64,000 nt of DNA, taken from contig JABEVE010000016.1 in NCBI GenBank assembly GCA_013044035.1, forward strand, positions 62,001 through 126,000, read 5' to 3'. Every line of letters begins with the position of its first letter. Position 1 is the stretch's first letter. A model generated the notes under the pieces. That model made no database searches, had not been told where the DNA came from, and saw only the letters and a program-made list of their open reading frames with translations. Positions 34,480 to 44,026 of the stretch are shown here, piece after piece. Origin of the DNA: Burkholderiales bacterium (GTDB taxonomy: Bacteria > Pseudomonadota > Gammaproteobacteria > Burkholderiales > Burkholderiaceae_C). The translations under genes were made by a program, and so were the position numbers.

Positions 34480-36641
34480 TTCATGGCTCCCTCGAAATAC
34501 TGGCGCAATTGGGCGCGCTGGTGGCGCATGTCACTGGCTTGCTTGCGCAATTGGGCAATGCGCTGGCCGAGTTCGCCCTCGGCGTTTTCCACCTGTTCAA
34601 GGCTTTGCATGCGCCGGCCGAGATTGCGCTTGCGCTCGCGAACTTGCACGTCGAGCTGCGCCAGTGATGCGCGGTTCCAGTGCTGTGCGTCGCGCACGCC
34701 ACGTTCCAGCAGACTGCGCAGCCGCGCCAGAGCCGACAGCACCAGGCGCTCGGCATGGGCGGTGTTTTGAAGCCGCAGCCAGCGTGACGGGGTGAGGTAG
34801 CGCAGGTAATCCTGCTGTGTGCTGTCGAGTTCCAGGCGTATGCCTTCGAGCTTCAGCGCCTTGGGGTTGGGAACTGAAAATGCGAACTCGGTGTTGAGCT
34901 GCGTACACGCCCCGGTCAGCATGGCGCGGTTCTCTTCCAGCACGGCTTCAACCTCGCCAATACGTCGACGCACGTCGGCGAAAGTGGCTTCGAGAACGCC
35001 GCGCACCCCCGTCTTCAGCACCGCTGTCTTGATGCGCTGGCGCAACTCGGCCAGTTGGCTGAGCGTCACCTGCACGTCGAGCAACTCGCCCACCTTGGCC
35101 AGTTGACGGGCGTTGACCATATGTAGCGCCTGGACCTTGGACAGGCCAGCATCGAACTCCTTGCGTTCCATGCCGATGCGCATCACCAGGTTGCGCACCA
35201 CGTGTTTGTTCTTGCCTTCGAGGCCCGCCAGCTCCAGTCGCTGTTCATCGGCCTGCCGAATTTGCTGCTGGAACTGGCGCTCAAGCAGCATGAGCGTGTC
35301 GAGCAGAGTGGCACGCCAGCCACTGTCAATGAGTTCGCGCCGTTCACGGTCGGCAACCTGACTGAGCGCTGCTTCCAGAGCCGGCACCCCCGAACGTGCA
35401 AGTAGCTCCGGGTCTTGCTGGATGCGCGCGAGCAGGGCCTTGTGGGCGCTGATGGTGAACACGCGTTCGACCGGAATTTGCAGAATGGATGCCACAGATT
35501 CGCGCTGGCGTTCGATCTGGGCCTGCACCGCAGCAGGCCCCAGCAAGGGATCCCAGAGCGTGTCGATCTTGTTGAGCACGACCAAGCTGCGCAAGCGCCC
35601 GGCCTCGCCCACATGCTGGGTCCAGAGCTCCAAGTCGCTGCGCGTGACACCCGTGTCGGCACCCAGCAGAAAAACCACGGCATGCGCCGCGGGGATGAGC
35701 GAGAGCGTGAGTTCTGGCTCGGCACCGAGCGCATTCAGGCCAGGCGTGTCGAGTATGGTGAGCCCTTGGGCCAAAAGCGGGTGATCGACGTTGAGCAGTG
35801 CGTGGCGCCAGCGCGGCACTTCCACCAATCCTTCGCTGGTCCGCACGATGCCTGCGCGAGCGGCATCTTCCAGGTAAAAGCCCAGCTCCTGGGCGCGCTC
35901 GAGCGAGACGGCGAGCGTGTCCGACAAATGCGCCAGCGCCGCGCTCATGCCTGCAGCGTCGTCGGCCGCGAAGGGCAAATCGCTCCAGGCGTCGTGCCGC
36001 GTTTTCCATTGCGCAAGGGTCGCGGCGTCGAGTCGGGTCTCGATCGGCAACAGGCGCAACCCGATGGGCAAGCGCGGGTCTGAGGCCAGTTCCATCGGGC
36101 ACATGGTGGTGCGCCCGGCCCCGGCAGGCAGGATGCGCTGGCCATGGCCGGAAAAGAAAATGGCGTTGATGAGCTCGGACTTGCCGCGAGAGAATTCCGC
36201 CACGAAGGCCAGTTGCACCAGGTCTTGCCGCAGGCGCTGCTCCAGCCCGTTCAAACTTTCTTGCCACAGCGCCGGATCGAAATCCGATTGCCGCAGCCAC
36301 TTCGACAGCGTCGCCAATCGCCCCAGCCGCTGCTCGCGCCAGGCACCGAAGCGCGTCCACTCGGCTTGCAGGTCGTGAGGAAGCGCACGGCCGTCCGAAG
36401 CTTCCTCGTCCCCCTCGGGGGGCGGCAGCCGCGAAGCGGCGGACTGGGGGTCAACGCGAGGAAGCGCACGGCCGTCCGAAGCTTCCTCGTCCCCCTCGGG
36501 GGGCGGCAGCCGCGAAGCGGCGGACTGGGGGTCAACGCGAGCAAGCGCACGGCCGTCCGAAGCTTCCTCGTCCCCCTCGGGGGGCGGCAGCTGTGCAGCG
36601 GCGGCCAGAGGGTCGTTGACAAGAGGGGCCTGGTCATTCAT
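34476..36641 (-). CDS. Dynamin-like large GTPase with repeated N-terminal tail
   Basis: This 721-residue protein has GTPase motifs VAEFSRGKSELINAIF (G1, with Ala in place of the usual first Gly), TTMCPMEL (G2 region), LDTPGLNALG (G3) and VVLNKIDTLWDP (G4), followed by a long helical bundle. This matches bacterial dynamin-like proteins, which bind or remodel membranes. Residues ~18-90 consist of three 27-residue repeats of the type LPPPEGDEEASDGRALPRVD. They come from an in-frame 81-bp DNA repeat and are probably disordered. Relatives start near residue 90. It is coupled to mutY by overlap, which is common in Burkholderiales. The biological role is unknown. Confidence 0.82.
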   Translation of the reverse strand: MNDQAPLVNDPLAAAAQLPPPEGDEEASDGRALARVDPQSAASRLPPPEGDEEASDGRALPRVDPQSAASRLPPPEGDEEASDGRALPHDLQAEWTRFGAWREQRLGRLATLSKWLRQSDFDPALWQESLNGLEQRLRQDLVQLAFVAEFSRGKSELINAIFFSGHGQRILPAGAGRTTMCPMELASDPRLPIGLRLLPIETRLDAATLAQWKTRHDAWSDLPFAADDAAGMSAALAHLSDTLAVSLERAQELGFYLEDAARAGIVRTSEGLVEVPRWRHALLNVDHPLLAQGLTILDTPGLNALGAEPELTLSLIPAAHAVVFLLGADTGVTRSDLELWTQHVGEAGRLRSLVVLNKIDTLWDPLLGPAAVQAQIERQRESVASILQIPVERVFTISAHKALLARIQQDPELLARSGVPALEAALSQVADRERRELIDSGWRATLLDTLMLLERQFQQQIRQADEQRLELAGLEGKNKHVVRNLVMRIGMERKEFDAGLSKVQALHMVNARQLAKVGELLDVQVTLSQLAELRQRIKTAVLKTGVRGVLEATFADVRRRIGEVEAVLEENRAMLTGACTQLNTEFAFSVPNPKALKLEGIRLELDSTQQDYLRYLTPSRWLRLQNTAHAERLVLSALARLRSLLERGVRDAQHWNRASLAQLDVQVRERKRNLGRRMQSLEQVENAEGELGQRIAQLRKQASDMRHQRAQLRQYFEGAMK
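36377..36619. repeat. Three tandem 81-bp repeats inside the dynamin-like gene
   Basis: Copies start at 36377, 36458 and 36539. The first two are identical over all 81 bp; the third matches closely for about 53 bp and then diverges. Each copy contains the GC-rich palindromic core CCCCCTCGGGGGGCGGC. Since 81 is a multiple of three, the reading frame is kept. Confidence 0.93.
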
Positions 36642-36786
36642 GGGCGAAGGTCAAGTACGGCTGCAAATGGAGGACACAGTCATAGCGTATCTTGCCGCAA
36701 GGGTATCCGGCCAGATGGGTCTGCAGGTGTTGCAAGTCTGCCATGCCGGGGCCTAGGTTCTGGCGGATCTTTCCTTGCGTGGTGAT

Positions 36787-37632
36787 TCAGCCAGCGCGTC
36801 GTTGTCTCTGGGCTGGTCGCTTCTGGCAATGCGGGCAAAAATAGGTGCTGCGCTGTCCTTGGCTGATCCGGTTGATGCGCGCCCCACAGGCATGGCAGGG
36901 CAGGCCGGCGCGGTCGTAGACCCGAGTGTTGAGCTGGAAGTAGCCGAGTTCGCCGTCGGCATGGGCAAAGTTGCGCAGGGAACTGCCACCGGCAGCCACG
37001 GCGGCGCCAAGGGTGTTGCGTATGGCTTGCGCCAAGCTCTCGCAGCGCGCTTGCGAGAGCTGGCCCGCAGGAGTCAGCGGGTGAATGCCGGCATGAAACA
37101 GCGCCTCGCAGGCGTAGATGTTGCCGACCCCGGTGACGATGGACTGGTTCAGTAGTAAGGGCTTGATGGCGGCCTTTCTGCCCCGTAAAGCCTGGTGCAA
37201 GACGCTGCCGTCGAAGCTCGTTCCCAGCGGCTCGGGGCCGAGCTTGTCGAGCAGCGCATGCGTGGAACTTCCGGCTGCTTGCCAGACCACGGCGCCGAAG
37301 CGGCGCGGGTCACGCAAGCGGAGTTGGCCGCGGTCCGTGATCCAGACGAAGTGATCGTGCATCGTCAGCGCCTCGGCGGGTTGGCCCGAGGCCGTCCAGC
37401 GCAGCGAGCCGGACATGCCCAGATGCACGATCAGATCGCCGGCCTGCATCCGCAGCAGCAGATACTTGCCACGCCGGTCCAGCCGCTCGATGCGCTGTCC
37501 CTGTAGCTGTTGCGGGGCGCAACCCAGAGGCCAGCGCAGGACCTTGCCCTGGATGATGGAGTCGATGCGGGCTCCGATGAGCGCACGCTCGAGTCCCAGG
37601 CGGGTGACCTCGACTTCGGGAAGTTCAGGCAT
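36787..37632 (-). CDS. mutM: Formamidopyrimidine-DNA glycosylase
   Basis: Excises 8-oxoguanine and formamidopyrimidines and nicks the abasic site. The 281-residue product has the catalytic N-terminus [14 protein letters not shown] (Pro next to the start Met is the nucleophile). The helix-two-turn-helix contains [17 protein letters not shown]. The C-terminal zinc finger is [20 protein letters not shown] with CPHC following. It is read in the same direction as the dynamin-like and mutY genes downstream. The 145 bp between mutM and the GTPase gene holds no further gene. Confidence 0.95.
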   Translation of the reverse strand: MPELPEVEVTRLGLERALIGARIDSIIQGKVLRWPLGCAPQQLQGQRIERLDRRGKYLLLRMQAGDLIVHLGMSGSLRWTASGQPAEALTMHDHFVWITDRGQLRLRDPRRFGAVVWQAAGSSTHALLDKLGPEPLGTSFDGSVLHQALRGRKAAIKPLLLNQSIVTGVGNIYACEALFHAGIHPLTPAGQLSQARCESLAQAIRNTLGAAVAAGGSSLRNFAHADGELGYFQLNTRVYDRAGLPCHACGARINRISQGQRSTYFCPHCQKRPAQRQRRAG

Positions 37633-37770
37633 GCAAACATTGTGCTTGAGTCATCACGGTGTTGCAGCCCTGGGCAGCCCAAGGGCTTGACTTTCCCTCG
37701 TGGCTATCCGTGGCGGCGGTTCCTGTTGCGGGGAGCCACCCTAAAATCAGTGCATCACGAGGATTCGTTC

Positions 37771-39513
37771 ATGCGCCTTGCCGTTTTTGCCGCAGCCCTG
37801 TTGGCTGCCTCATCCTGGCTTCACCCGGCGCACGCCGCGCCCGAGGCTCAATCCAGCCGATCGGCCGCAGTGGCCAGGCAGGACGATCAACCTGGGGCGC
37901 AGGATCTGGCGCGGTGGTTCTACGCCGTGCTTACCGGTGAAATTGCAGCCAATTCCGGCCATCCGGCCGTGGCCTACACCGAGTTGCTCAAGGCGGCGCG
38001 CGACATGAACTCCGAGGCGCTATTCGAGCGCGCCACCGAGGTGGCGGTCGCAGCGGGTGCGCCTGAGCAGGCGCTTGCCGCCGTGAACGCCTGGCGCAGT
38101 GCCCAGCCGGAATCGCCCAAGGCCCAGACGTGGGCGGCGCAATTGTTGGTCGCGCTGGGGCGCAACGCCGATGCGGTGTCGGCCATCTCCCGCATCATCG
38201 CCATCACGCCCGAGCCGCAGCGGCCCAAAACCATTCTGTCGCTGGCGTCGTTGTTCGCTCGCGCCAGTGACCCGCGCGCTGCTATCGATCTGGCGAAGAA
38301 GTCGCTGGCCGCCTATCAATCCATACCGCAGTCAGGCGTAGTCATCGGCCTGTTGCAGGCGCGCGCCGGCGATGCCAAGCTTGCCTTTGCCGCCGCATCC
38401 AGGGCTTTGGTCGCTGACCACGGCATGCAAGCCGCAGCGGCTTTGCTGCTGCGAACCTACACCGTGAACCCGCCGCAGGCCGACGCGCTGTTGCCGCGGT
38501 ATTTCACGGCCAGGCCGGACGATGCCGACCTGCGCCTGGCCTGGATTCAGGCTGCGCTCGGGCAGCAGCGCGACGGCATTGCGCTGACCCAGGCCCTGGC
38601 ACTAAGCACGGCACGGCCTGAGCTGGCTCAGGGCTGGCTCATCCTCGGATCATTGCAACTCCAGCAGGAGCAGGTCTTGCAAGCGCAGAAGTCATTCCTG
38701 ACCTACCTCAGCCTGGTCAGTCAGCCGGGGGTTTCGACGGCGAGTGCCGACAGCGCCCGCGCCTACCTGGCGCTTGCCGACGCAGCCCGCAAGCAGCATG
38801 ACTATCCGCAGGCCGAACGCTGGCTGGCGCAAGTCCCGGCTGGTCAGGAGTCCTTGGCTGTGACCCTCCAGCAGGCCACCATCCTGGCCGATCAGGACAG
38901 GTTCAAAGCAGGGCTCGAGCTACTCGACAAACTGCCCAGCGCCACGCCTGAACAGCGACGCGAGCGCCTGTTCGCCCTGGCTCAGCTCTACCGCACGGCC
39001 AAGCACTATTCCCAGGCGTATGCCGTGCTCAAGACGGGGCTGGCGCAGTTCGGCCAAGACGCGGATTACGTGTACGAAGCCGCCATGATGGCCGAGAAGG
39101 CCGGCGACACCGCGGACATGGAAGCACTGCTGCGCAGGGTCATCGCTGCGCATGCTCACTACCAACCGGCCTACAACGCCCTTGGATACACCCTGGCGGA
39201 TCGGGACAAGCAATTGCCGCTGGCGCTGCAGCTCGTGACCCATGCGCTCGAGCTCTCTCCCGGCAACCCCTTCGTGCTCGACAGCCTGGGCTGGGTGCAA
39301 TTCCGCATGGGTGATCTGAAGTCAGCGCGCGCTTCACTCGAGCAGGCCTACGCGGCCAGGCAGGATCCGGAGATCGCGGCGCATCTGGCCGAGGTGCTAT
39401 GGCACCAGGGGGACAAGGCGCGCGCTCGAAAGATCCTGCATGAGGCCTTTGATCGTGCGCCACACGATGACGTCGTGAAGGCAGCCATGCAGCGCATGGA
39501 TGTGCGGTTTTGA
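37771..39513 (+). CDS. Exported tetratricopeptide-repeat protein
   Basis: This 580-residue protein has a signal peptide ending in WLHPAHAA and then multiple TPR-like helical repeats. The clearest are at the C-terminus (YQPAYNALGYTLADRDKQLP and PFVLDSLGWVQFRMGDLKSA). It is predicted periplasmic. Its gene directly precedes lolB and ispE with overlapping stops and starts, the usual order in Burkholderiales. TPR proteins are scaffolds; a role in envelope or lipoprotein traffic is suggested only by context. The ATG at 37771 was chosen because it starts the signal peptide; the frame is open upstream to 37510. Confidence 0.83.
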   Translation: MRLAVFAAALLAASSWLHPAHAAPEAQSSRSAAVARQDDQPGAQDLARWFYAVLTGEIAANSGHPAVAYTELLKAARDMNSEALFERATEVAVAAGAPEQALAAVNAWRSAQPESPKAQTWAAQLLVALGRNADAVSAISRIIAITPEPQRPKTILSLASLFARASDPRAAIDLAKKSLAAYQSIPQSGVVIGLLQARAGDAKLAFAAASRALVADHGMQAAAALLLRTYTVNPPQADALLPRYFTARPDDADLRLAWIQAALGQQRDGIALTQALALSTARPELAQGWLILGSLQLQQEQVLQAQKSFLTYLSLVSQPGVSTASADSARAYLALADAARKQHDYPQAERWLAQVPAGQESLAVTLQQATILADQDRFKAGLELLDKLPSATPEQRRERLFALAQLYRTAKHYSQAYAVLKTGLAQFGQDADYVYEAAMMAEKAGDTADMEALLRRVIAAHAHYQPAYNALGYTLADRDKQLPLALQLVTHALELSPGNPFVLDSLGWVQFRMGDLKSARASLEQAYAARQDPEIAAHLAEVLWHQGDKARARKILHEAFDRAPHDDVVKAAMQRMDVRF

Positions 39514-40217
39514 GCTGCCGCCATCGCATCCCCGGCATCCGCGCACACGAGCCGCCTGTGCTGCGACTTGCGCGCAGCTGCACTGGGTTTATGCCCATTG
39601 CGCTGGGGCTTTCGCTCCTGCTCACCGCCTGCGCCATTCCTTCCGCGCCAAAACCCACTGCGGCCCAAACCGCTGCCTTGTCGCTGAACATCCGTGGACG
39701 TATATCGGTGGTCACGGGTGAGCCCCCCGAGCAAAAAAATCTCTACGGTGGATTCAGGCTTGAATTGCTAACCGGAGGCACCGGCCAATTCGATGTGTTC
39801 TCCCCGCTGGGCCAGATGTTGGCCCAAGCTCGCTGGACACCCGACTCAGCCAGTTTGAGCAACGGTCGACAGACTCAGGTCTTTGCCTCTTTCGAGGGCA
39901 TGACCACTGCAGTTCTCGGCGTGGCCCTACCGCGCGCCGCGCTGCAAAACTGGGCGCGCGGAGAGCCCGCAGCCACGTTGCCTTTCACGCGGCTCGACGA
40001 TGGGGCATTCATGCAACTCGGCTGGCGGGTAGAACCTCGTTTCCAGCGGGGCAGGCTGTATGTGTTGCGCGCCAAGCGTGTACAAGGACCCCCTGCGCAA
40101 TTCAGCCTGGTTGTGGACGAGACCCCGGCCCAAGCGGCGAGTCTGGCTGCATCGTCCCCTACGCCGCAGGCATCCGGCTTCACGGCTTCGCCCACCCTGG
40201 AGTCGGCAAAGCCGTGA
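39510..40217 (+). CDS. lolB: Outer-membrane lipoprotein receptor LolB
   Basis: LolB accepts lipoproteins from LolA and inserts them in the outer membrane. A lipobox LLLTACAIP is visible, and the mature part (LNIRGRISVVTGEPPEQKNL, FDVFSPLGQMLAQARW) fits the family. The start is uncertain: TTG 39510 overlaps the TPR stop, GTG 39558 gives the best signal peptide (LRLARSCTGFMPIALGLSLL), and ATG 39591 gives a very short one. A C-terminal Ala/Ser/Pro-rich tail of about 35 residues is unusual. It overlaps ispE by four bases. Confidence 0.82.
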   Translation: MSCRHRIPGIRAHEPPVLRLARSCTGFMPIALGLSLLLTACAIPSAPKPTAAQTAALSLNIRGRISVVTGEPPEQKNLYGGFRLELLTGGTGQFDVFSPLGQMLAQARWTPDSASLSNGRQTQVFASFEGMTTAVLGVALPRAALQNWARGEPAATLPFTRLDDGAFMQLGWRVEPRFQRGRLYVLRAKRVQGPPAQFSLVVDETPAQAASLAASSPTPQASGFTASPTLESAKP

Positions 40218-41269
40218 AGCCGGAGGTCGATCGCATCGACGCGCCTGGCAGAGGTTTGACTGCGCTTTACAACGTCCCCGCGCCAGCCAAGATCAACTGG
40301 TTCTTGCATGTCCTGGGCCGCCGCGCCGACGGCTATCACGAACTCCAGACGGTGTTCCAGTTCATCGACTGGTGCGACTGGCTTGACTTCGAGCGTAACG
40401 AGACGGGTGCCATCTGGCGTGAGGGTGGCAATGACCTGCCTGGCGATGATCTCTGCGTGCGCGCGGCGCAACTCCTGCAACGGCATACTGGCTGCCACTT
40501 CGGCGTTCGGATCCATCTGTGCAAGTCCATTCCCCTTCAGGCTGGTTTGGGCGGCGGTAGCTCCGACGCCGCCAGCACCTTGTTGGCGCTGAACCGACTC
40601 TGGGGCCTCGGCCTGGCCCGCCCTGCGTTGCAGCGCCTGGGACTTCAACTCGGTGCCGATGTTCCGGTCTTCATCTTCGGCCATAACGCCTTCGCCCAAG
40701 GCGTAGGCGAGAAACTGACGGCAGTGGACTTGCCCACCTGGCCCATGCTCGTGGCCTGGCCCGGACAAGGAGTGTCCACCGCCACCATCTTCACCTCCGA
40801 AGCCTTGACAAGAAGCACGCCCGCCGTGACAATTTCAAGCTTTGCGGAATTTGTGCAGCTTGCGCAGGTGGAGGATGTCGAGGCTTGCGGGGCAAAAGCG
40901 CGCGGGGCGGATGTGCTCAAGACGAATGCCCCCAAGGCGGTTTGGGCAGCAAGTCATGAAGCCGCCCAGGCAACCACGGCATGCGCCACGGTCATGCGGC
41001 AGATTCCCAAGCTGGGCCTGGATTTTGGCCGTAACGATTTGCAGGCTGCGGCGCAGGCGGCGTTGCCGCAGTTGGCTCAGGCTGAAACCTGGTTGCTCGG
41101 GCAGACTGGGAGTGGTCTGGTTCGCATGAGCGGTTCAGGCTCGGCGCTTTTTTCACCCTGCAGGCCAAGCTTGGAGGGGAGTTTGCAGCCAGTTCCGGAT
41201 GGTTGGCGGGTTCGGCAATGCCGGGCTCTGGCGCGGCATCCGTTGGCAGGCTGGGCGGCAGAAGATTGA
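40214..41269 (+). CDS. ispE: 4-(cytidine 5'-diphospho)-2-C-methyl-D-erythritol kinase
   Basis: This GHMP kinase of the non-mevalonate isoprenoid pathway has the substrate motif VPAPAKINWFLHVLGRRADG and the ATP loop IPLQAGLGGGSSDAASTL. The C-terminal GSGLVRMSGSGSALF is motif 3. The start is GTG 40214 inside the lolB stop. At 351 residues it is about 60 longer than E. coli IspE. The extra length is mainly an Ala/Thr-rich segment around residues 215-260, plus a longer N-terminus. It precedes tRNA-Gln and prs. Confidence 0.92.
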   Translation: MKPEVDRIDAPGRGLTALYNVPAPAKINWFLHVLGRRADGYHELQTVFQFIDWCDWLDFERNETGAIWREGGNDLPGDDLCVRAAQLLQRHTGCHFGVRIHLCKSIPLQAGLGGGSSDAASTLLALNRLWGLGLARPALQRLGLQLGADVPVFIFGHNAFAQGVGEKLTAVDLPTWPMLVAWPGQGVSTATIFTSEALTRSTPAVTISSFAEFVQLAQVEDVEACGAKARGADVLKTNAPKAVWAASHEAAQATTACATVMRQIPKLGLDFGRNDLQAAAQAALPQLAQAETWLLGQTGSGLVRMSGSGSALFSPCRPSLEGSLQPVPDGWRVRQCRALARHPLAGWAAED

Positions 41270-41415
41270 CGCCAGGGCGGGTGCAGCGGAACGCGTTCTA
41301 GCCAAGCCGGGATGAAAATTCCGTACAATTTTGGATTCTGTTTTCGACGTCGTCGAATGGGGTTGTCGCGTCGAAGTGTTGCACAGCCATGGTGTGCCGT
41401 TAAAGGCTGTACCGT

Positions 41416-41489
41416 TGGGGAGTCGCCAAGTTGGTTAAGGCACCGGATTTTGATTCCGGCATTCGAGGGTTCGAGTCCTTCCTCCCCAG
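41416..41489 (+). tRNA. tRNA-Gln (TTG anticodon)
   Basis: Acceptor arms TGGGGAG and CTCCCCA, D arm CGCCAAGTTGGTTAAGGC, anticodon arm CCGGATTTTGATTCCGG with TTG, and T arm GAGGGTTCGAGTCCTTC form a complete cloverleaf. A G discriminator is followed by CCCA, so the 3' CCA is not encoded exactly. Its position between ispE and prs is the conserved one in Burkholderiales. Confidence 0.95.
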
Positions 41490-41605
41490 CCCACCGCCGG
41501 CGTTGTTGCATTGCTGGCGGGGTTTCAATCCAGCTTCTTGAGCCAGTCTGACGTTGCTTGTTGCCCGCCGTCGTGGGCAGCGCAAGCGGATTTCCACTCC
41601 AAACC

Positions 41606-42577
41606 ATGAATCAGAACTCGGCTGATTTTGTCGTTTTCACCGGTAACGCCAATCCGGCGCTGGCACAGCAGGTGGTCGAGCAGTTGGGTATCGGTCTCGG
41701 CCAAGCCTTCGTTGGCCGCTTCTCCGATGGCGAGGTCACGGTCGAGATTCAGCAGAACGTGCGCGCGCGCGAGGTGTTCATCATCCAATCCACCTGCGCG
41801 CCGACGAACGACAGCCTGATGGAATTGATGATCATGGCAGACGCACTCAAGCGCGCTTCTGCCGAGCGCATCACCGCTGTCATTCCCTATTTCGGTTATG
41901 CGCGGCAGGACCGACGGCCACGTTCCTCGCGCGTTCCCATCTCCGCCAAAGTCGTCGCCAATATGTTGCAGGCCGTGGGGGTGGCGCGCGTGGTCACCAT
42001 GGATCTGCATGCCGATCAGATCCAGGGATTTTTCGATATTCCGGTCGACAACATCTACGCTTCCCCCATCCTGCTCGGCGACCTCAGGGCGAAGACGTAT
42101 TGCGACCTCATCGTGGTCTCGCCCGACATCGGCGGCGTGGTGCGCGCGCGCGCGCTGGCGAAGCTTATGGACTGCGATCTGGCCATCATCGACAAGCGCC
42201 GCCCCAAGCCGAATGTGTCCGAAGTGATGAATGTCATCGGCGAGATCGATGGCCGCAACTGCATCATCATGGACGATATGGTGGATACCGCCGGCACCCT
42301 GACCAAAGCGGCCGAGGTGCTCAAGGCGCGCGGCGCCAAGCGGGTCGTGGCTTACTGTACGCATCCGGTTTTTTCCGGCCCGGCCATCGAGCGCATCAAC
42401 GCCAGCGCGCTGGATGAAGTAGTCGTCACCAATACCATTCCCCTACGCGGCAATGCGCTTGAATGCCCCAAGATTCGCCAGCTATCGGCGGCGCAGTTGA
42501 TTGCCCAGACCATGCTGCGCATTGCCCAGGGCGGTTCGGTGCTGCAACTGTTCAATGAACAAGAAACCCTGTTCTGA
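41606..42577 (+). CDS. prs: Ribose-phosphate pyrophosphokinase
   Basis: Makes PRPP from ribose 5-phosphate and ATP for nucleotide, His and Trp synthesis. The 323-residue length is usual. Visible motifs are [19 protein letters not shown], the flexible catalytic loop around [16 protein letters not shown], the divalent-ion motif [14 protein letters not shown], and the PRPP loop [18 protein letters not shown]. The ATG at 41606 is the family start ([16 protein letters not shown]); an upstream open frame from 41558 is not expected to be translated. rplY follows after 150 bp. Confidence 0.97.
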   Translation: MNQNSADFVVFTGNANPALAQQVVEQLGIGLGQAFVGRFSDGEVTVEIQQNVRAREVFIIQSTCAPTNDSLMELMIMADALKRASAERITAVIPYFGYARQDRRPRSSRVPISAKVVANMLQAVGVARVVTMDLHADQIQGFFDIPVDNIYASPILLGDLRAKTYCDLIVVSPDIGGVVRARALAKLMDCDLAIIDKRRPKPNVSEVMNVIGEIDGRNCIIMDDMVDTAGTLTKAAEVLKARGAKRVVAYCTHPVFSGPAIERINASALDEVVVTNTIPLRGNALECPKIRQLSAAQLIAQTMLRIAQGGSVLQLFNEQETLF

Positions 42578-42727
42578 ATGCCGTCAGGCACGGTGCCGGG
42601 GGTTTCCGTTGGAGTTTTCTTTCGAATTCGCGCCGCCCGAATTTTCGGGCGTGTGAACCCTGCGGGATGCTGGTCGCGAGCATCCCGATTTGCAACCGGG
42701 GCCCAAGGCCCCATTTGAGGAGTCGAC

Positions 42728-43378
42728 ATGAAAGTCGTCGCATTTGAACGTACAGCGCAAGGCACTGGTGCGAGCCGCCGCATGCGCAACGCCGGCAAGG
42801 TTCCCGGCATCGTCTACGGTGGTGAGCAAAAGGCACAGATGATCGAACTGGATCACAACGCCCTCTACCACGCCCTGAAGAAAGAGCAATTCCATTCATC
42901 CATCCTGGATCTGACCGTGGGTGAGCAGCAGACTAAGGTGCTGCTCAAGGCGTTTCAGGTCCACCCTTTTCGCCCCATCGTGTTGCACATTGATTTCATG
43001 CGTGTGGCCGCCGATCGCAAGATCACGATGAAGGTGCCGCTGCATTTCGTGCATGCCGAAGAGTCGCCGGCCGTCAAGCTCGAAGGCGGCATGATCAGCC
43101 ATGTGCTGAGCGAACTGGAAATCAGTTGCCTGCCCGGCGATCTGCCCGAGTTCATCGAAGTGGACCTGAGCAAGATGCAAAAGGGACATTCGCTGCACGT
43201 CAATGACTTGAAGCTGCCCGGTTCGGTCACGGCCGTGACCCACGGTGCCGAGAACCCGGTGGTTGCAACTGTGCTGAATCAGGCTGCGGCCGAGGCAGCG
43301 GAAGCCACGGCCGAGCCGGATGCCAAGGATACCAAAGACACCAAGGAAGGAGAGAAAAAAGCCCCCGAGAAGAAGTGA
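42728..43378 (+). CDS. rplY: 50S ribosomal protein L25 (general stress protein Ctc type)
   Basis: Binds 5S rRNA. The two-domain 216-residue form is longer than E. coli L25. It starts [20 protein letters not shown], continues [20 protein letters not shown], and has the second domain ([20 protein letters not shown]). It ends in an Ala/Glu-rich tail and then a Lys-rich tail ([11 protein letters not shown]). A GAGG site lies before ATG 42728. In many relatives pth follows; here a terminator and a gene on the opposite strand follow. Confidence 0.95.
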   Translation: MKVVAFERTAQGTGASRRMRNAGKVPGIVYGGEQKAQMIELDHNALYHALKKEQFHSSILDLTVGEQQTKVLLKAFQVHPFRPIVLHIDFMRVAADRKITMKVPLHFVHAEESPAVKLEGGMISHVLSELEISCLPGDLPEFIEVDLSKMQKGHSLHVNDLKLPGSVTAVTHGAENPVVATVLNQAAAEAAEATAEPDAKDTKDTKEGEKKAPEKK

Positions 43379-43421
43379 TGTCTCGGGTGTTGCGGCGTTT
43401 GTGTTGCCGCCGGGTTGTGAT

Positions 43422-43449
43422 GCAAACGCCACCTTCGGGTGGCGTTTGC
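43422..43449 (+). terminator. Terminator hairpin after rplY
   Basis: Perfect 12-bp arms GCAAACGCCACC (43422-43433) and GGTGGCGTTTGC (43438-43449) close a TTCG tetraloop, 43 bp after the rplY stop. The stem ends in a TTT-rich strand, but only a short T-run follows. Confidence 0.7.
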
Positions 43450-43529
43450 CTTGATGCGATGCATCCGTGCGGGAGTACGGAAATGTGGCCGCCTGAGGGC
43501 AGCACTTCGTCCTTCTCCACGCCCCGCGT

Positions 43530-43925
43530 TCAGGCCGCAGGCACAGGGCGTGGTTTGCGGTCCTCGCCGACGGCGACGAAGGTGAGCGTGGCTTCGGTCA
43601 CACGGTAGACCTGGGTGTTCGGGATGCCGCGCTCCGCGAACACCTCGACCTGCACGGTGACAGAGGTGTTGCCCACGCGCACCACTTCGGCGTAGAACGA
43701 CAGCACATCGCCGACGAACACCGGGTGCTTGAACACGAACTCTTTCACTGCAACCGTGGCCACCCGGCCCCGGGCGCGCTTGGCAGCGGCTATGCCGCCA
43801 GCCATGTCGACCTGGGCCATGATCCAGCCGCCAAAAATATCGCCATGCATGTTCACGTCTGCTGGGCGGGGCTGGATGCGCAAGACCGGTTCGCGGCCCG
43901 AGGGCAATTGCTGGGTTTCGTTCAT
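43530..43925 (-). CDS. Acyl-CoA thioesterase, YciA/hotdog family
   Basis: This 131-residue hotdog-fold thioesterase contains ADVNMHGDIFGGWIMAQVDM (the active-site Asn-Met-His-Gly and acidic region) and VGDVLSFYAEVVRVGNTSVT. The length and motifs match YciA-type broad acyl-CoA hydrolases. The start at 43925 (MNETQQLPSG) is chosen over 44012 because the extension has no family similarity. It is on the opposite strand to rplY and divergent from the ABC exporter. Confidence 0.87.
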   Translation of the reverse strand: MNETQQLPSGREPVLRIQPRPADVNMHGDIFGGWIMAQVDMAGGIAAAKRARGRVATVAVKEFVFKHPVFVGDVLSFYAEVVRVGNTSVTVQVEVFAERGIPNTQVYRVTEATLTFVAVGEDRKPRPVPAA

Positions 43926-44026
43926 GGGAAAGGCTCGCAGTGGGCAAGGATTGGCCGTAGGCATTGAATAATGCGCGGTTTGCTGTTGGCTGCCGTGAAG
44001 GCAGCGTCCCATTGTCTTTGAATCCC

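Noticed and set aside
36377-36619. CRISPR array
   Set aside because: The 81-bp units are directly adjacent with no unique spacers and are translated in frame within a gene.
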